Shown: positions 1 to 8,557 of the stretch, one piece after another
Position numbering within the stretch: position 1 is the stretch's first letter
How the letters are laid out: each line of letters opens with the position of its first letter
Assembly: GCA_000720845.1 (NCBI GenBank)
Contig: JODU01000012.1
Span: 186,001-250,000, forward strand
Source of the DNA: Kitasatospora aureofaciens
Lineage (GTDB): Bacteria > Actinomycetota > Actinomycetes > Streptomycetales > Streptomycetaceae
Direction: 5' to 3'
Length of the DNA: 64,000 bases
Notes under the pieces: generated by a model
Seen by the model: the letters and a program-made list of their open reading frames with translations, nothing else
Database searches by the model: none
What the model was told of the DNA's origin: nothing
Made by a program: the position numbers and the translations under genes

Positions 1-96
1 CGCCTGCACCTGCCACACCTCAGTCAGCACGTCCGGCACCTCGCCACCGGCTGCCAGGGCACGCCCACTCGTCACGATGAGCCGCACAGCGTCCAT
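1..96 (-). CDS. Partial hypothetical protein, N-terminus only
   Basis: An open frame starts at an ATG (complement of 94-96) and runs off the left edge. It gives 32 residues beginning MDAVRLIVTSGRALAAGGE. No domain can be recognised from so short a piece. It is transcribed in the same direction as the next two genes (281-1863), but 184 bp separate it from them. The reading frame is uninterrupted and the codon use is normal for the window. Confidence 0.45.
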   Translation of the reverse strand, partial: MDAVRLIVTSGRALAAGGEVPDVLTEVWQVQA

Positions 97-280
97 GCGC
101 TGCCCCCGTCTGTTCCGACGCGCTCGCGGCGCGTCCGCCCGAACTCCGTTATTCACTACCCAGAGTGAAGGCGTGTGGGGCGAAAAGCCAGAGGAAGGCG
201 GAAATCTGTGGACACCATGGCGATTTCTGGCCGGATCGCAACTGCGGAGAGTGATAACGGAGTGGTTGGCTCCCCCGGCC

Positions 281-631
281 TCAGCCTTCCGGATCGCCCG
301 CCTCGCCCACGGGGAACCGGGACTCGTTGCGCTCGATCTTCGCCTCCAGCGCGGCCAGCGGGTCGACGCCGAGCACCTCGCAGAACTGGAGGAGGTACGC
401 CAGCACGTCGGCGACCTCGTCCCGCACCCGGTGGGCGGTGTCCGGGTCGGTCATGACCCGGGCCGACTGCTCGGGGGTCGACCACTGGAAGATCTCCAGG
501 AGTTCGGAGGCCTCCACGCTCAACGCGGCGGCCAGGTTCTTGGGGGTGTGGTACGGCTGCCAGTCGCGCGCGGCGGCGAACTCGGCCAGCCTGCGCCGCA
601 GGGCCGCGAGGTCACGGGGGTGATCGGTCAC
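281..631 (-). CDS. MazG-like nucleotide pyrophosphohydrolase
   Basis: A 116-residue all-alpha NTP pyrophosphohydrolase of the MazG-like (iMazG) superfamily. The family hydrolyses (d)NTPs to NMP and PPi, often as house-cleaning. The metal-binding EXXE...EXXD pattern is visible: EASELLEIFQW near residues 40-50 and DEVADVLAYL near 71-80. The GTG start (complement of 629-631) overlaps the TGA stop of the upstream ATPase gene by 3 bases, so translation is probably coupled. The exact substrate cannot be read from the sequence. Confidence 0.85.
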   Translation of the reverse strand: MTDHPRDLAALRRRLAEFAAARDWQPYHTPKNLAAALSVEASELLEIFQWSTPEQSARVMTDPDTAHRVRDEVADVLAYLLQFCEVLGVDPLAALEAKIERNESRFPVGEAGDPEG

Positions 632-1863
632 GGGTTCAGGTGTACCACCGTGACGCCGCCCGCCCCGTCCGCCCCCGCCTCCCCGGCGGCTCCCGCCACC
701 CACGACGCGTCGGCGACCGCTCCGACGAAGCGGATGTGCCCGCGGTCGCACATCCGCGCCGCCAGCCGGAGCAGTTCGGCGCGCTGGCGCACGTCCAGCC
801 CGCGGTCGAAACCGTCGGCGAGGACGGTGAGCGTCTGCAGCGCGGCGGGCACCTCGCCGGCCGGGTCGACCTCCAGCACGCCGGGCCCGGTGAACAGCAC
901 CAGGGCGAGGGCGAGGTAGCGCAGCTCGCCGTAGCCGAGGCGGGCCAGGCCGGTACGGACGCCGTCGCCCCGGTCGAGGAGGGCGCGGACCACGCCGCCG
1001 AGACCCGGTTCGGCCAGCACGTCCTCGACGGGGCCCGCGCATCCGGCCCGTACCGCCGTGACGAACTGCGCGTGCCGCCGGCCGCACTCGGCGCGGGTGC
1101 GCCACAGTACGTCGGCGAGGTTGTCGCAGCCGCCGAGCAGGCGCCCGGAGCCGGTGGGCACGGGCTCCCGCATCCGGCCCGGCCGGGGGTCGCAGGCGAA
1201 GACGGAGCGCAGGGCGACCACCATCTGCTCGGCCGCCGCGAGCACCCTGCGCTGCCCGTCCGTCTTGCCGGCCACCCGCAGCGGCAGCAGCGGGGTGCCG
1301 AGCCGGTCGTCCGGCAGCGGGGCGCGGGTCACGGGTGCCGACCCGGCCGTGTGCCAGGCCGCCTGCACGGTACGGCGGCCGGGGTCGCGCAGCGCGGTCT
1401 CCAGGAGCACCACGCCGTCCACCGTCAGCCGCTCCCCCACGATGCGCAGCTCGGGCTCGGCCTGCACGGCGACGTCCAGGTGCACCTGTCCCTCGGCCCC
1501 GTCGGCGGTGCAGCCGATGCGGAAGCCCCGTCGGCGCTGCGCGTCGGGCCGGGCCCGTTCGGGCACGCAGCCCGCCGGGTCCGGGAACACCGCGCCGAGT
1601 TCCGCGCCGCCGCCGAGCCGGGCCAGGGCGTCGTAGGCCCTGAGCGCGCTGGTCTTGCCGCTGCCGCTGGGCCCGGCGAGCACGGTGAGCGGCCCGAGCC
1701 GCAGCACGGCGCGCCGGTGCCCGGCGAAGGCGGACAGCCGCAGCTGGGTGACGCGGGGGCGGCCGGAAAGCGGCGCGACGGACGCGGACGACCCGGACGA
1801 GCCGGAGGGCGCAGGGGACGCGGAGGACGCGCGTGACGCGGAGGACGCAGGTGACGCTGCCAT
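628..1863 (-). CDS. AAA/P-loop ATP-binding protein
   Basis: A 411-residue ATPase. An alanine/serine-rich leader of about 40 residues precedes LRLSAFAGHRRAVLRLGPL and a Walker A motif, GPSGSGKTSALRAYDALA, near residues 66-83. This layout (N-terminal beta-hairpin, P-loop, long coil-like middle, C-terminal Walker B region) fits the AAA_15/AAA_21 SMC-like ATPases. The stop overlaps the start of the pyrophosphohydrolase gene, so the two form an operon. Its partner and role are unknown. The repetitive leader is encoded by near-repeats of gacgcggagg, so the true start could be somewhat downstream. Confidence 0.8.
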   Translation of the reverse strand: MAASPASSASRASSASPAPSGSSGSSASVAPLSGRPRVTQLRLSAFAGHRRAVLRLGPLTVLAGPSGSGKTSALRAYDALARLGGGAELGAVFPDPAGCVPERARPDAQRRRGFRIGCTADGAEGQVHLDVAVQAEPELRIVGERLTVDGVVLLETALRDPGRRTVQAAWHTAGSAPVTRAPLPDDRLGTPLLPLRVAGKTDGQRRVLAAAEQMVVALRSVFACDPRPGRMREPVPTGSGRLLGGCDNLADVLWRTRAECGRRHAQFVTAVRAGCAGPVEDVLAEPGLGGVVRALLDRGDGVRTGLARLGYGELRYLALALVLFTGPGVLEVDPAGEVPAALQTLTVLADGFDRGLDVRQRAELLRLAARMCDRGHIRFVGAVADASWVAGAAGEAGADGAGGVTVVHLNP

Positions 1864-1953
1864 ATGCGGACCGTAGGACCCTTCCGGACGGCGAACCGTT
1901 TTGCCCGTACGGCTTTCCTACGATCGGGGGACCGGCCGGCCAGGGCCGGACCG

Positions 1954-2346
1954 TCACACTCCCGGAACCCCCACCGCACTCTCCATCAGCCCGTTCACCT
2001 CGGTGCCCGCCGGGGTCAGCAGGAAGACGTTGCGGTCCACCCGGTGCATCCCGCTGGCCAGGCCGAAGACGACGCCGGTGCTGAAGTCCAGGACCCGCTT
2101 GGCGACCTCGCCCTCGGCGCTCGTGAGGTCCAGGAGCACCGGGATCCCGGCCATCAGGGTCTCGGCGACCTCGCGGGCGTCCGCGAACACGTTGACCCTG
2201 AGCACGACGAAACGGCGGCGGCGCTCCGTCTCCGCCTCCGGCATCGCCCGGTGACCGACCGCCGACGGCCAGGCGTCGCGCCCCCGCAGCGGCACGACCT
2301 GGGCGAGCCCTTCCCACTGTTCATCGGTGACGTCGTGGCTGTTCAC
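1954..2346 (-). CDS. SepF-like cell division protein
   Basis: About 130 residues with the SepF/DUF552 core: FVVLRVNVFADAREVAETL, then MAGIPVLLDLTSAEGEVAKR, then VLDFSTGVVFGLASGMHRV. SepF proteins bind FtsZ and anchor it to the membrane, and Streptomyces carries several paralogues. The acidic linker before the core is short. It lies alone, away from a dcw cluster, which argues for an accessory paralogue rather than the housekeeping copy. I chose the GTG at 2346 (product VNSHDVTDEQW), preceded by GGGGGAG. An in-frame GTG at 2364 is also possible. Confidence 0.8.
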   Translation of the reverse strand: MNSHDVTDEQWEGLAQVVPLRGRDAWPSAVGHRAMPEAETERRRRFVVLRVNVFADAREVAETLMAGIPVLLDLTSAEGEVAKRVLDFSTGVVFGLASGMHRVDRNVFLLTPAGTEVNGLMESAVGVPGV

Positions 2347-2554
2347 CGGCTCCCCCGATTTCACTCGCCTTCATTGCCTGCACCAGCCAATTCTTACGCC
2401 AAGTCACCCGTTCGGCCCAACAGCGACACGGTTGGCGACGCACCGTGTGCGGTGATTGTCCGGCGCCGGGCCGGGTACTCAGCGACGGCCGTCGCGCCCG
2501 CGCGGACACCACTGTCGCGCCGGCGGACGTACGCCGACCCACGAAGGAGTGCCC

Positions 2555-4756
2555 ATGGGTGCGCTGGATCTGCCCGAACCCGTCACGCGCGAGGGGGCTC
2601 CGCCGCCGGTCGACACCCCCTCGCTCCAGGCCGCCCTGCGCGAGCGGGTCGACGGTGAGGTCAGGTTCGACGCCGGGAGCCGGGCCGCCTACTCCACGGA
2701 CGCGTCGAACTTCCGCCAGACACCGATCGGCGTGGTCGTCCCGCACACCCCGGAGGCCGGCGCGGAGGCGGTGGCCGTGGCGCGGGAGTTCGGCGCGCCC
2801 GTGCTGTCGCGCGGCGGCGGGACCAGCCTGGCCGGGCAGTGCACCAACGCGGGCGTGGTCCTCGACTGGTCGAAGTACTGCACCCGGATCGAGTCGGTGG
2901 ACCCCGACGCCCGCACCTGCGTCGTGCAGCCCGGGATCGTGCTCGACGACCTGAACCGGCAGCTCGCGCCGCACGGGCTGCGCTACGGTCCCGAGCCCGC
3001 CACCCACGCCAACTGCACCCTCGGCGGCATGATCGGCAACAACTCCTGCGGTGCCACCGCGCAGGCGCACGGCAAGGTGGTCGACAACATCGCCCGGCTG
3101 GAGGTGCTGCTCTACGACGGCACCCGCTTCTGGTGCGGGGAGACGGACGACGAGGAGTACGCCGAGATCGAGCGGCAGGGCGATCTGCGGGCGACCGTCT
3201 ACCGGCGGCTGCGCGCGCTGCGCGACACCTACGGGGACGAGATCCGCCGCCGGTTCCCGGACGTCCCGCGCCGGGTCTCCGGCTACAACCTGGACTCCCT
3301 GCTGCCGGAGCACGGCTTCGACGTGGCCGGTCTGCTGGTGGGCAGTGAGTCGACGCTGGTCACGGTGTTGCGGGCGGAGCTGGAGCTGGTGCCGGTGGTG
3401 AAGGAACGCTCCCTGCTGGTGCTGGGGTTCGACACCATCGACAAGGCCGCCGACGCGGTGCCCGACATCCTGCCGCACGACCCGATCGCGCTGGAGGGCG
3501 TCGACGCCCGGCTGGTCCGCGACGAGCGGATCAAGCACCTGAATTCCGAGGCGCTGGCCCAGATGCCGGAGGGCAACGCCTATCTGATGGTGCAGTTCGG
3601 CGGCGACACCGTCGAGGAGGCCGACGCGCGGGCGCACCGGATGCTGGCGGCCGTGCACCGCTCCGAGCACGACGCCGACTGCGCGTTCCTGGACGACCCG
3701 TCGCACGAGGAGGACCTGTGGCAGGTGCGCGAGGCGGGGCTGGGCGCCACCGCGCACATCCCGGGCAGGCCCGACACCTTCGAGGGCTGGGAGGACTCGG
3801 CGGTGTCGCCCGAGCGGCTGGGCGACTACCTGCGCCGGCTGCGCGCGCTGTTCGAGGAGTTCGGATACCTGAGCGACACCGGTCCGAGCCTGTACGGCCA
3901 CTTCGGACAGGGGTGCGTGCACACCCGGATCCCGTTCGACCTGTACACCGCGGACGGGGTGGCGACGTACCGGAGATTCATGGAGCGGGCGGCCGACCTC
4001 GTCGTCGAGTTCGGCGGCTCGCTGTCCGGGGAGCACGGGGACGGGCAGAGCCGGGGCGAGTTGCTGTCCCGGATGTTCGGCGACCGGCTGGTCGAGGCGT
4101 TCGGGCGGCTGAAGGCCGTCTTCGACCCGCTGGACCGGATGAACCCCGGGAAGGTCGTCGCCGCGTACGGGCTGGACGAGAACCTGCGGCTCGGTGGTGA
4201 CTGGGCCCCGTTCGAACCCCGCGACCTGCACTTCCGGTTCCCGCACGACGGGGGTTCGTTCGCGCAGGCGGCCAATCGCTGCGTCGGGGTCGGCAAGTGC
4301 CGGCAGCACACCAGCGACGGCACGGTGATGTGCCCGTCGTACCAGGTGACCCGCGAGGAGGAGCACTCGACGCGGGGCCGGGCCCGGCTGCTGTTCGAGA
4401 TGCTCGACGGGCACGGGGACGGCGCGATCCGGGACGGCTGGCGCTCGGATGCGGTCAAGGACGCGCTCGATCTGTGCCTGGCCTGCAAGGGGTGCAAGAA
4501 GGACTGTCCGGCGGACGTGGACATGGCCACGTACAAGGCGGAGTTCCTGTCCCACCACTACGAGGGCCGGCCGTGGCGCAGGCCGCGCTCGGACTGGTCG
4601 ATGGGCTGGCTGCCGGCGCTCGCGCAGGTGGTGGGCCGCACCCGGCTGGCCCCGGTCGTCAACGCGCTCACGCACGCGCCCCTGCTGTCGAAGGCCGCGG
4701 TGCTGGTGGCGGGGGTGGCGGACCGGGAGGTGCCGCTGTTCGCGGATGCGGGCTGA
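2555..4756 (+). CDS. YdiJ-type FAD-linked/Fe-S oxidoreductase, truncated by a deletion
   Basis: The 733-residue product holds an FAD-binding type-4 domain (about residues 40-290, with LSRGGGTSLAGQCTNAGV), an FAD-oxidase C-terminal domain (about 290-560, ending GEHGDGQSRGELL...FDPLDRMNPGKVV) and a 4Fe-4S ferredoxin-like region (CVGVGKC, CPSY, CLACKGCKKDCP). Relatives are about 950-1000 residues and oxidise D-2-hydroxyacids such as D-2-hydroxyglutarate or D-lactate, passing electrons to the membrane. Here the frame stops at 4754-4756 just after VPLFADAG, where the CCG cysteine-rich domain should begin. That domain survives downstream in another frame. The start at 2555 has AAGGAG five bases upstream. 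Activity is doubtful without the C-terminal half-module. Confidence 0.85.
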   Translation: MGALDLPEPVTREGAPPPVDTPSLQAALRERVDGEVRFDAGSRAAYSTDASNFRQTPIGVVVPHTPEAGAEAVAVAREFGAPVLSRGGGTSLAGQCTNAGVVLDWSKYCTRIESVDPDARTCVVQPGIVLDDLNRQLAPHGLRYGPEPATHANCTLGGMIGNNSCGATAQAHGKVVDNIARLEVLLYDGTRFWCGETDDEEYAEIERQGDLRATVYRRLRALRDTYGDEIRRRFPDVPRRVSGYNLDSLLPEHGFDVAGLLVGSESTLVTVLRAELELVPVVKERSLLVLGFDTIDKAADAVPDILPHDPIALEGVDARLVRDERIKHLNSEALAQMPEGNAYLMVQFGGDTVEEADARAHRMLAAVHRSEHDADCAFLDDPSHEEDLWQVREAGLGATAHIPGRPDTFEGWEDSAVSPERLGDYLRRLRALFEEFGYLSDTGPSLYGHFGQGCVHTRIPFDLYTADGVATYRRFMERAADLVVEFGGSLSGEHGDGQSRGELLSRMFGDRLVEAFGRLKAVFDPLDRMNPGKVVAAYGLDENLRLGGDWAPFEPRDLHFRFPHDGGSFAQAANRCVGVGKCRQHTSDGTVMCPSYQVTREEEHSTRGRARLLFEMLDGHGDGAIRDGWRSDAVKDALDLCLACKGCKKDCPADVDMATYKAEFLSHHYEGRPWRRPRSDWSMGWLPALAQVVGRTRLAPVVNALTHAPLLSKAAVLVAGVADREVPLFADAG

Positions 4757-5517
4757 CCTGGATCTCCACCGGTCAGCTCGGGACGGCGGAGAAGGTTCTC
4801 ACCCGCACCGTGCGCTCCCTGGCCGGCCATGTGCGGGCGGGCGGCCTGGTGGTGGCTCTGGAGCCGAGCTGCACGGCGGTGTTCCGGGCGGACGCGGCCG
4901 AGCTGTTCCCCGGCGACCAGGACGTGCTGCGGCTGGCCGAGCGGACGGTGACGCTGTCGGAGCTGCTCACCGAGCACTCCCCGGGTTACCGGCCGCCGCG
5001 GGTCCCTGACCGGTCCGCGCGGGCGCTGGCCCAGGTGCACTGCCACCAGCACGCGGTGCTCGGCTGGGAGGCCGACCAGGAGCTGCTGCGCCGGGCCGGG
5101 GTGGACGCGGAACGGCTGGACTCCGGGTGCTGCGGGCTGGCCGGCAACTTCGGCTTCGAGCGCGGTCACCTGGACGTCAGTGAGGCGTGTGCGGAGCGGG
5201 TGCTGCTGCCGCGGCTGCGGGAGGAGGACGCGTCGACCGTCGTCCTCGCGGACGGCTTCAGCTGCCGTACCCAGATCCACGAGTTCGACAGCGGCGGCCA
5301 CGAGGGCGTGCACCTGGCGGAGCTGCTGGCCTCGGCCCTGCCGGCCCCCGCGGCCGGTGCCGGGACGCCGGGCAGTGCGTACGGCACCGCGCCGGGCGCC
5401 CGTCCGGCCGCGCCGGGGCCCCGGGCCCGGGCCCTGGCCCTCGCGGCCACGGGTGCGGCCGCCGTGGGCGCCGCGGCGGCGGCGACGGCACTGGCCCGGA
5501 GCCTGCGCCGCCGCTGA
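4741..5517 (+). pseudogene. Detached C-terminal (CCG) part of the YdiJ-type oxidoreductase
   Basis: In the frame opening at 4747 the DNA encodes CGLTWISTGQL, then VALEPSCTAVFRADAAELF, CHQHAVLGWEAD and SGCCGLAGNFGFERGH, which are the cysteine-rich CCG repeats that normally end YdiJ-like proteins. It has no convincing start of its own and is in a different frame from the upstream gene. The residues expected between FADA and the first CCGLT motif (roughly 60-70 in relatives, from memory) are absent. One deletion that also shifted the frame explains both observations. An alanine-rich hydrophobic tail (about residues 200-250) ends the frame. Confidence 0.8.
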
Positions 5518-5524
5518 GCCCGGA

Positions 5525-5569
5525 CACGACGACGGTCACCACCGCGGGCGCGGGGTGACCGTCGTCGTG
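5525..5569. terminator. Strong bidirectional terminator hairpin
   Basis: A perfect 16-bp inverted repeat (5525-5540 and 5554-5569) with a 13-base GC-rich loop sits between convergent genes ending at 5517 and 5581. The location and perfect stem fit a shared terminator. Confidence 0.8.
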
Positions 5570-5580
5570 GGCGTGGAGCC

Positions 5581-6045
5581 TCAGGCGCGGGACGGGTGGT
5601 CCTGGCGACTGGCCAGGGCCCAGATCACGAACACGTCGATCGCCATCATGATCACGGACCAGACGGGCGCGTACGGCAGGAACAGGAACTGGGCGATCAG
5701 GCTCAGCGAGGCGAGGACGATGCCCGCCACCCGCGCCCAGGCCATGTCCTTGAGCACGCCGAATCCGGTGACGAACACGAGGGCGCCCAGGATGACGTGG
5801 ACGATCCCCCAGCCGGTCAGGCTCATCTCGTAGACGTAGGTGCCGATACGGGCGTACACGTCGTCCTCGGCGATGGCCGCGATGCCCTGGAGGACGGCGA
5901 GCGCGCCGTTCAGCAGCAGCAGTACGCCCGCGAAGACGACACCGCCGGTCACCCAGCCGCTGGTGCGGCCGCCCGAGCGCTGGGCCCAGGAGGCGTCGCC
6001 GCCGTGGGACGGCCGGCCGGGAGAGGGTTCGGCGTGCTGGCTCAT
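5581..6045 (-). CDS. Small four-helix membrane protein (DUF7144-like)
   Basis: A 154-residue protein. A polar N-terminus of about 30 residues is followed by four hydrophobic segments: VTGGVVFAGVLLLLNGALAV, then LTGWGIVHVILGALVFVTGF, VAGIVLASLSLIAQFLFLP and VWSVIMMAIDVFVIWALA. Such proteins are common and mostly uncharacterised in actinobacteria, and the DUF7144 assignment is from memory. The ATG at 6045 is preceded by AAAGGA. It converges on the oxidoreductase remnant across the terminator hairpin. Confidence 0.8.
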   Translation of the reverse strand: MSQHAEPSPGRPSHGGDASWAQRSGGRTSGWVTGGVVFAGVLLLLNGALAVLQGIAAIAEDDVYARIGTYVYEMSLTGWGIVHVILGALVFVTGFGVLKDMAWARVAGIVLASLSLIAQFLFLPYAPVWSVIMMAIDVFVIWALASRQDHPSRA

Positions 6046-6426
6046 GAGCGGAGTCCTTTCTGTGTCCCCCGTACGGGGCTGCTGCCCGCCGGTGCCGTCG
6101 GCACCGCCAGGTCGGTTAGAGCCTGCGGGCGCCCGCGCTCCCCGGCCAGGCGGGTCCGCCGGACGGGTGAACCGCGCGCCGGGCGTGCGCATGCGGGCGG
6201 CAGCGGCCTCGCGTTGACTGAGCCACACCCGCGGCCCCCGGCGACCGACGGCCCGCGGCGCGGAAGAAGGAGGGCGTGTGACAAGTCGGCCGCTGCCCCG
6301 GCAGGGCTCGCGACCCCGCCACGGCTCACCGCCCCGCCGGCGACCGCTGCTCCGCCGCGCCACGCCGTCCCGGCGGGGGCCACTGCGCCGGCGAAACCCG
6401 CTTGCCCGGCACGGGTCGCCGGCCCG
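6046..6426. other. Intergenic region between divergent genes; GC-rich leader of the ClC gene
   Basis: 381 bases without a supported gene. The right half (about 6262-6426) is open in the frame of the ClC gene but encodes a low-complexity Ala/Pro/Arg stretch, so a longer N-terminus cannot be excluded. AAGAAGGAGGG at 6264-6274 looks like a ribosome-binding site, but the GTG after it (6278) is out of frame with the channel gene. Confidence 0.4.
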
Positions 6427-7797
6427 GTGGGGTCCGTGCGGGTGGCGTCCGTGACCGCGCCGGCGGGGGCTGCTCCGGAGCGGGCCGAGCAGTCGTTGCG
6501 GGAGACTCTGCTCAGCCCCGGCTATCGGCGGCTGTTGCTGCTGTGTGTGCTGCTGGGCGTTCCGATCGCGCTGGCCTGCTTCTTCTTCGTCGGGCTCCAG
6601 CACGAGTTGCAGCACTGGGTGTGGACCTCGCTGCCCGAGGCGGCCGGTTACGACACCCCGCCCTGGTGGTGGCCGCTGCCCGCGCTGGTCCTCGCCGGGC
6701 TGGTCCTGGCGCCGATCGTGACCCGGATGCCGGGCGGCGGCGGCCACCTCCCGGTCAACGGCCTGGGCGGGGCGCCCGTCGGCCCCCGCGCGCTGCCCGG
6801 CGCGGTGCTGGCCGCGCTGGCCACGCTGCCGCTCGGCGTGGTGCTGGGTCCCGAGGCGCCGCTCATGGCCGTCGGCAGCGGGCTGGCGCTGCTGGCGGTG
6901 CGGCGGGCGGGCGCGGGCGCCGACCGGCGGGCGAGCGCGATCCTGGCCACGGCCGGCTCCACCGCCGCGATCTCCATCATCCTCGGCGGTCCGGTGGCGG
7001 CGGCGGTCCTGCTCATCGAGGGGGCTGGACTGGCCGGCGCCCGGATGGTCGCGCTGCTGCTGCCCTGTCTGCTGGCCAGCGCGACGGGTGCCCTGGTCTT
7101 CACCGGCTTCGGTCAGTGGACGGGGCTGGAGATCGGCGCGCTGGCCCTGCCCGACCTGCCGCCCCAGGCCAGTCCGGACGCGGGCGACTTCCTGTGGGGC
7201 CTGCCCACCGCCGCCCTGATCGCCGTACTGGTCACGCTGGCCCGCGAGCTGGGCCGGCGCACCGTCACCTGGACCCGGCACCGCACGGCCGCGCGCACCG
7301 TCGCCTGCGCCACCGCGGTCGGCGTCTGCGTCGCCGCGTACGCGCTGATCACCGGCCGTTCACCGGCCGAGGCGGCGCTGTCCGGGCAGGCCACCCTCGC
7401 CCAACTGGCCGCGCACCCGCACGCCTGGTCCGTGGGGGCCCTGGTCGCGCTGGTCGTGTGCAAGGGGCTGGCCTGGGGCATCGCGCTGGGTGCGCTGCGC
7501 GGCGGCCCGATCTTCCCGTCCGTGCTGCTGGGCGCGGCGACGGCCCTGGCCTGCTCCGGGCTGCCCGGCTTCGGCACGGCCCCGGCGCTCGCCCTCGGCA
7601 TCGCCGCCGCGGCGGCCGCGGTGACGGGGCTGCCGCTGGCCAGCTCGGTCCTGGCGGTGCTGCTGATGGGCCGGGACGCCCACGACCAGACGCCGCTGAT
7701 CGTCATGGCCTCGGTGGTCGCCTTCATCGTCGCCCAACTGGTGCGCCGGACCGAGTCCGGGGCGGGCGGGGCGTCGAAAGCGGGAGCGGCGCGGTGA
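6427..7797 (+). CDS. ClC-family chloride channel/transporter
   Basis: About 456 residues with roughly ten membrane segments and a divergent ClC fold. The ClC selectivity motifs are recognisable: a glycine-rich GGGGHLPVNGLGGAPVG in place of GSGIP, LGVVLGPEAPLMAVGSG in place of GREGP (glutamate retained), and LRGGPIFPSVLLGAATAL for the GGxFxP motif. ClC proteins carry Cl- passively or in exchange for H+. Several in-frame GTGs (6427, 6436, 6442, 6451) are possible starts and none has a clear ribosome-binding site, so the N-terminus is uncertain. The 3' end overlaps the start of the channel pseudogene. Confidence 0.8.
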   Translation: MGSVRVASVTAPAGAAPERAEQSLRETLLSPGYRRLLLLCVLLGVPIALACFFFVGLQHELQHWVWTSLPEAAGYDTPPWWWPLPALVLAGLVLAPIVTRMPGGGGHLPVNGLGGAPVGPRALPGAVLAALATLPLGVVLGPEAPLMAVGSGLALLAVRRAGAGADRRASAILATAGSTAAISIILGGPVAAAVLLIEGAGLAGARMVALLLPCLLASATGALVFTGFGQWTGLEIGALALPDLPPQASPDAGDFLWGLPTAALIAVLVTLARELGRRTVTWTRHRTAARTVACATAVGVCVAAYALITGRSPAEAALSGQATLAQLAAHPHAWSVGALVALVVCKGLAWGIALGALRGGPIFPSVLLGAATALACSGLPGFGTAPALALGIAAAAAAVTGLPLASSVLAVLLMGRDAHDQTPLIVMASVVAFIVAQLVRRTESGAGGASKAGAAR

Positions 7798-8263
7798 CGG
7801 ACCGCCGGGCCCCGCATCCGCCCCCGCGCCCCGCCCCGGGCCGGCCCCCGCACCGGCTGGGACGCCGTACGGCCCTGGCTCGTACGGGCAGGGATCGCGG
7901 CCGCCGTGGTCGTGGCCTGCTTCCTGCTCCCCCTCGACCACCCGGACAGCCGGCCCGGGGGTGTTCATCTCGCTGCTGATCGTCCTGTCCGTGCGCGTCT
8001 TCTCCGCCACGTACCACGCACTGGCCAAGTCGCCGGGCGAGTTCCACGGCCCGCACACCAGGATCGACGCGCTGTACTTCACCGTGGTGACGCTCGCCAC
8101 CGTCGGGTACGGGGACATCGCCCCGCGGGGCCAGGCCGCGCGGGTGGTGACCGTCCCGCGGATCACGTACCGCTTCGTCTTCCTCACCGCCGCCGCCACC
8201 GCGCTGACCACCCGGATGCGGGACATGGTGCTCCGACGGCCCGGGCGGGGCCGCTCCCACTGA
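7794..8263 (+). pseudogene. Potassium (ion) channel family protein, frameshifted
   Basis: The K+ selectivity filter is plain: ALYFTVVTLATVGYGDIAP near 8070-8125, followed by a second helix. Coherent protein sequence is spread over three frames. A GTG at 7794, overlapping the ClC stop, opens one frame. WDAVRPWLVRAGIAAAVV and FLLPLDHPDSRPG follow in a second frame (7858-7960). VFISLLIVLSVRVFSATYH and the pore lie in a third (7961-8263). The second switch falls at a five-G run at about 7959-7963. Two single-base errors or mutations are needed to restore a two-helix channel of about 155 residues. Confidence 0.75.
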
Positions 8264-8339
8264 CGGCGGCGCGGCCCCCGCGCACGGCGGCGGGCGTTTG
8301 CGCAGGACCGAGGCCTGCTTGTGTCCACCCCCGTGGGCG

Positions 8340-8520
8340 CACTACTGTCGCCACGCCTTGGTGAACGGGAAATCCGGTGTGATGCCGGTGCGGCCCTCGC
8401 CACTGTGAATCGGGAAGTCCGGCTCCGGCCCTCAGGGGCAGCCACTGGACCGCTTGCGGTCCGGGAAGGCGGAGCACGGGCGGTGGTACCCGTAAGCCAG
8501 GAGACCGGCCAAGGCGCGTC
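8340..8520 (+). promoter_or_regulatory. Cobalamin (B12) riboswitch upstream of cbiM
   Basis: The leader contains the conserved parts of an adenosylcobalamin aptamer in order: GGTGAACGGGAAATCCGGTG at 8360-8379, GCCACTG, a variable helix region, GGGAAGGC at 8463-8470 and the B12-box element AAGCCAGGAGACCGGCC at 8494-8510. The element ends about 50 bases before the cbiM start, so ligand binding should turn down the cobalt importer. No clear intrinsic terminator is seen between it and cbiM, so control may be at translation initiation. Confidence 0.93.
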
Positions 8521-8557
8521 GTCCATCCACGAGGTGCTGGAGAGGGTCTGCTGAGCC

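Noticed and set aside
281..2317. 678-residue minus-strand open frame spanning three genes
   Set aside because: Only its last 116 codons are a real gene (the MazG-like protein). The rest is Arg/Ala/Pro-rich read-through antisense or out of frame to the ATPase and SepF genes.
2321..4675. 784-residue minus-strand open frame opposite the YdiJ-type gene
   Set aside because: Composition is typical of the shadow of a GC-rich gene on the other strand, with no recognisable motif.
6278..6430. GTG at 6278 with a good GGAGGG as the start of the ClC gene
   Set aside because: It is out of frame with the channel, and the frame it opens encodes only a low-complexity basic stretch.
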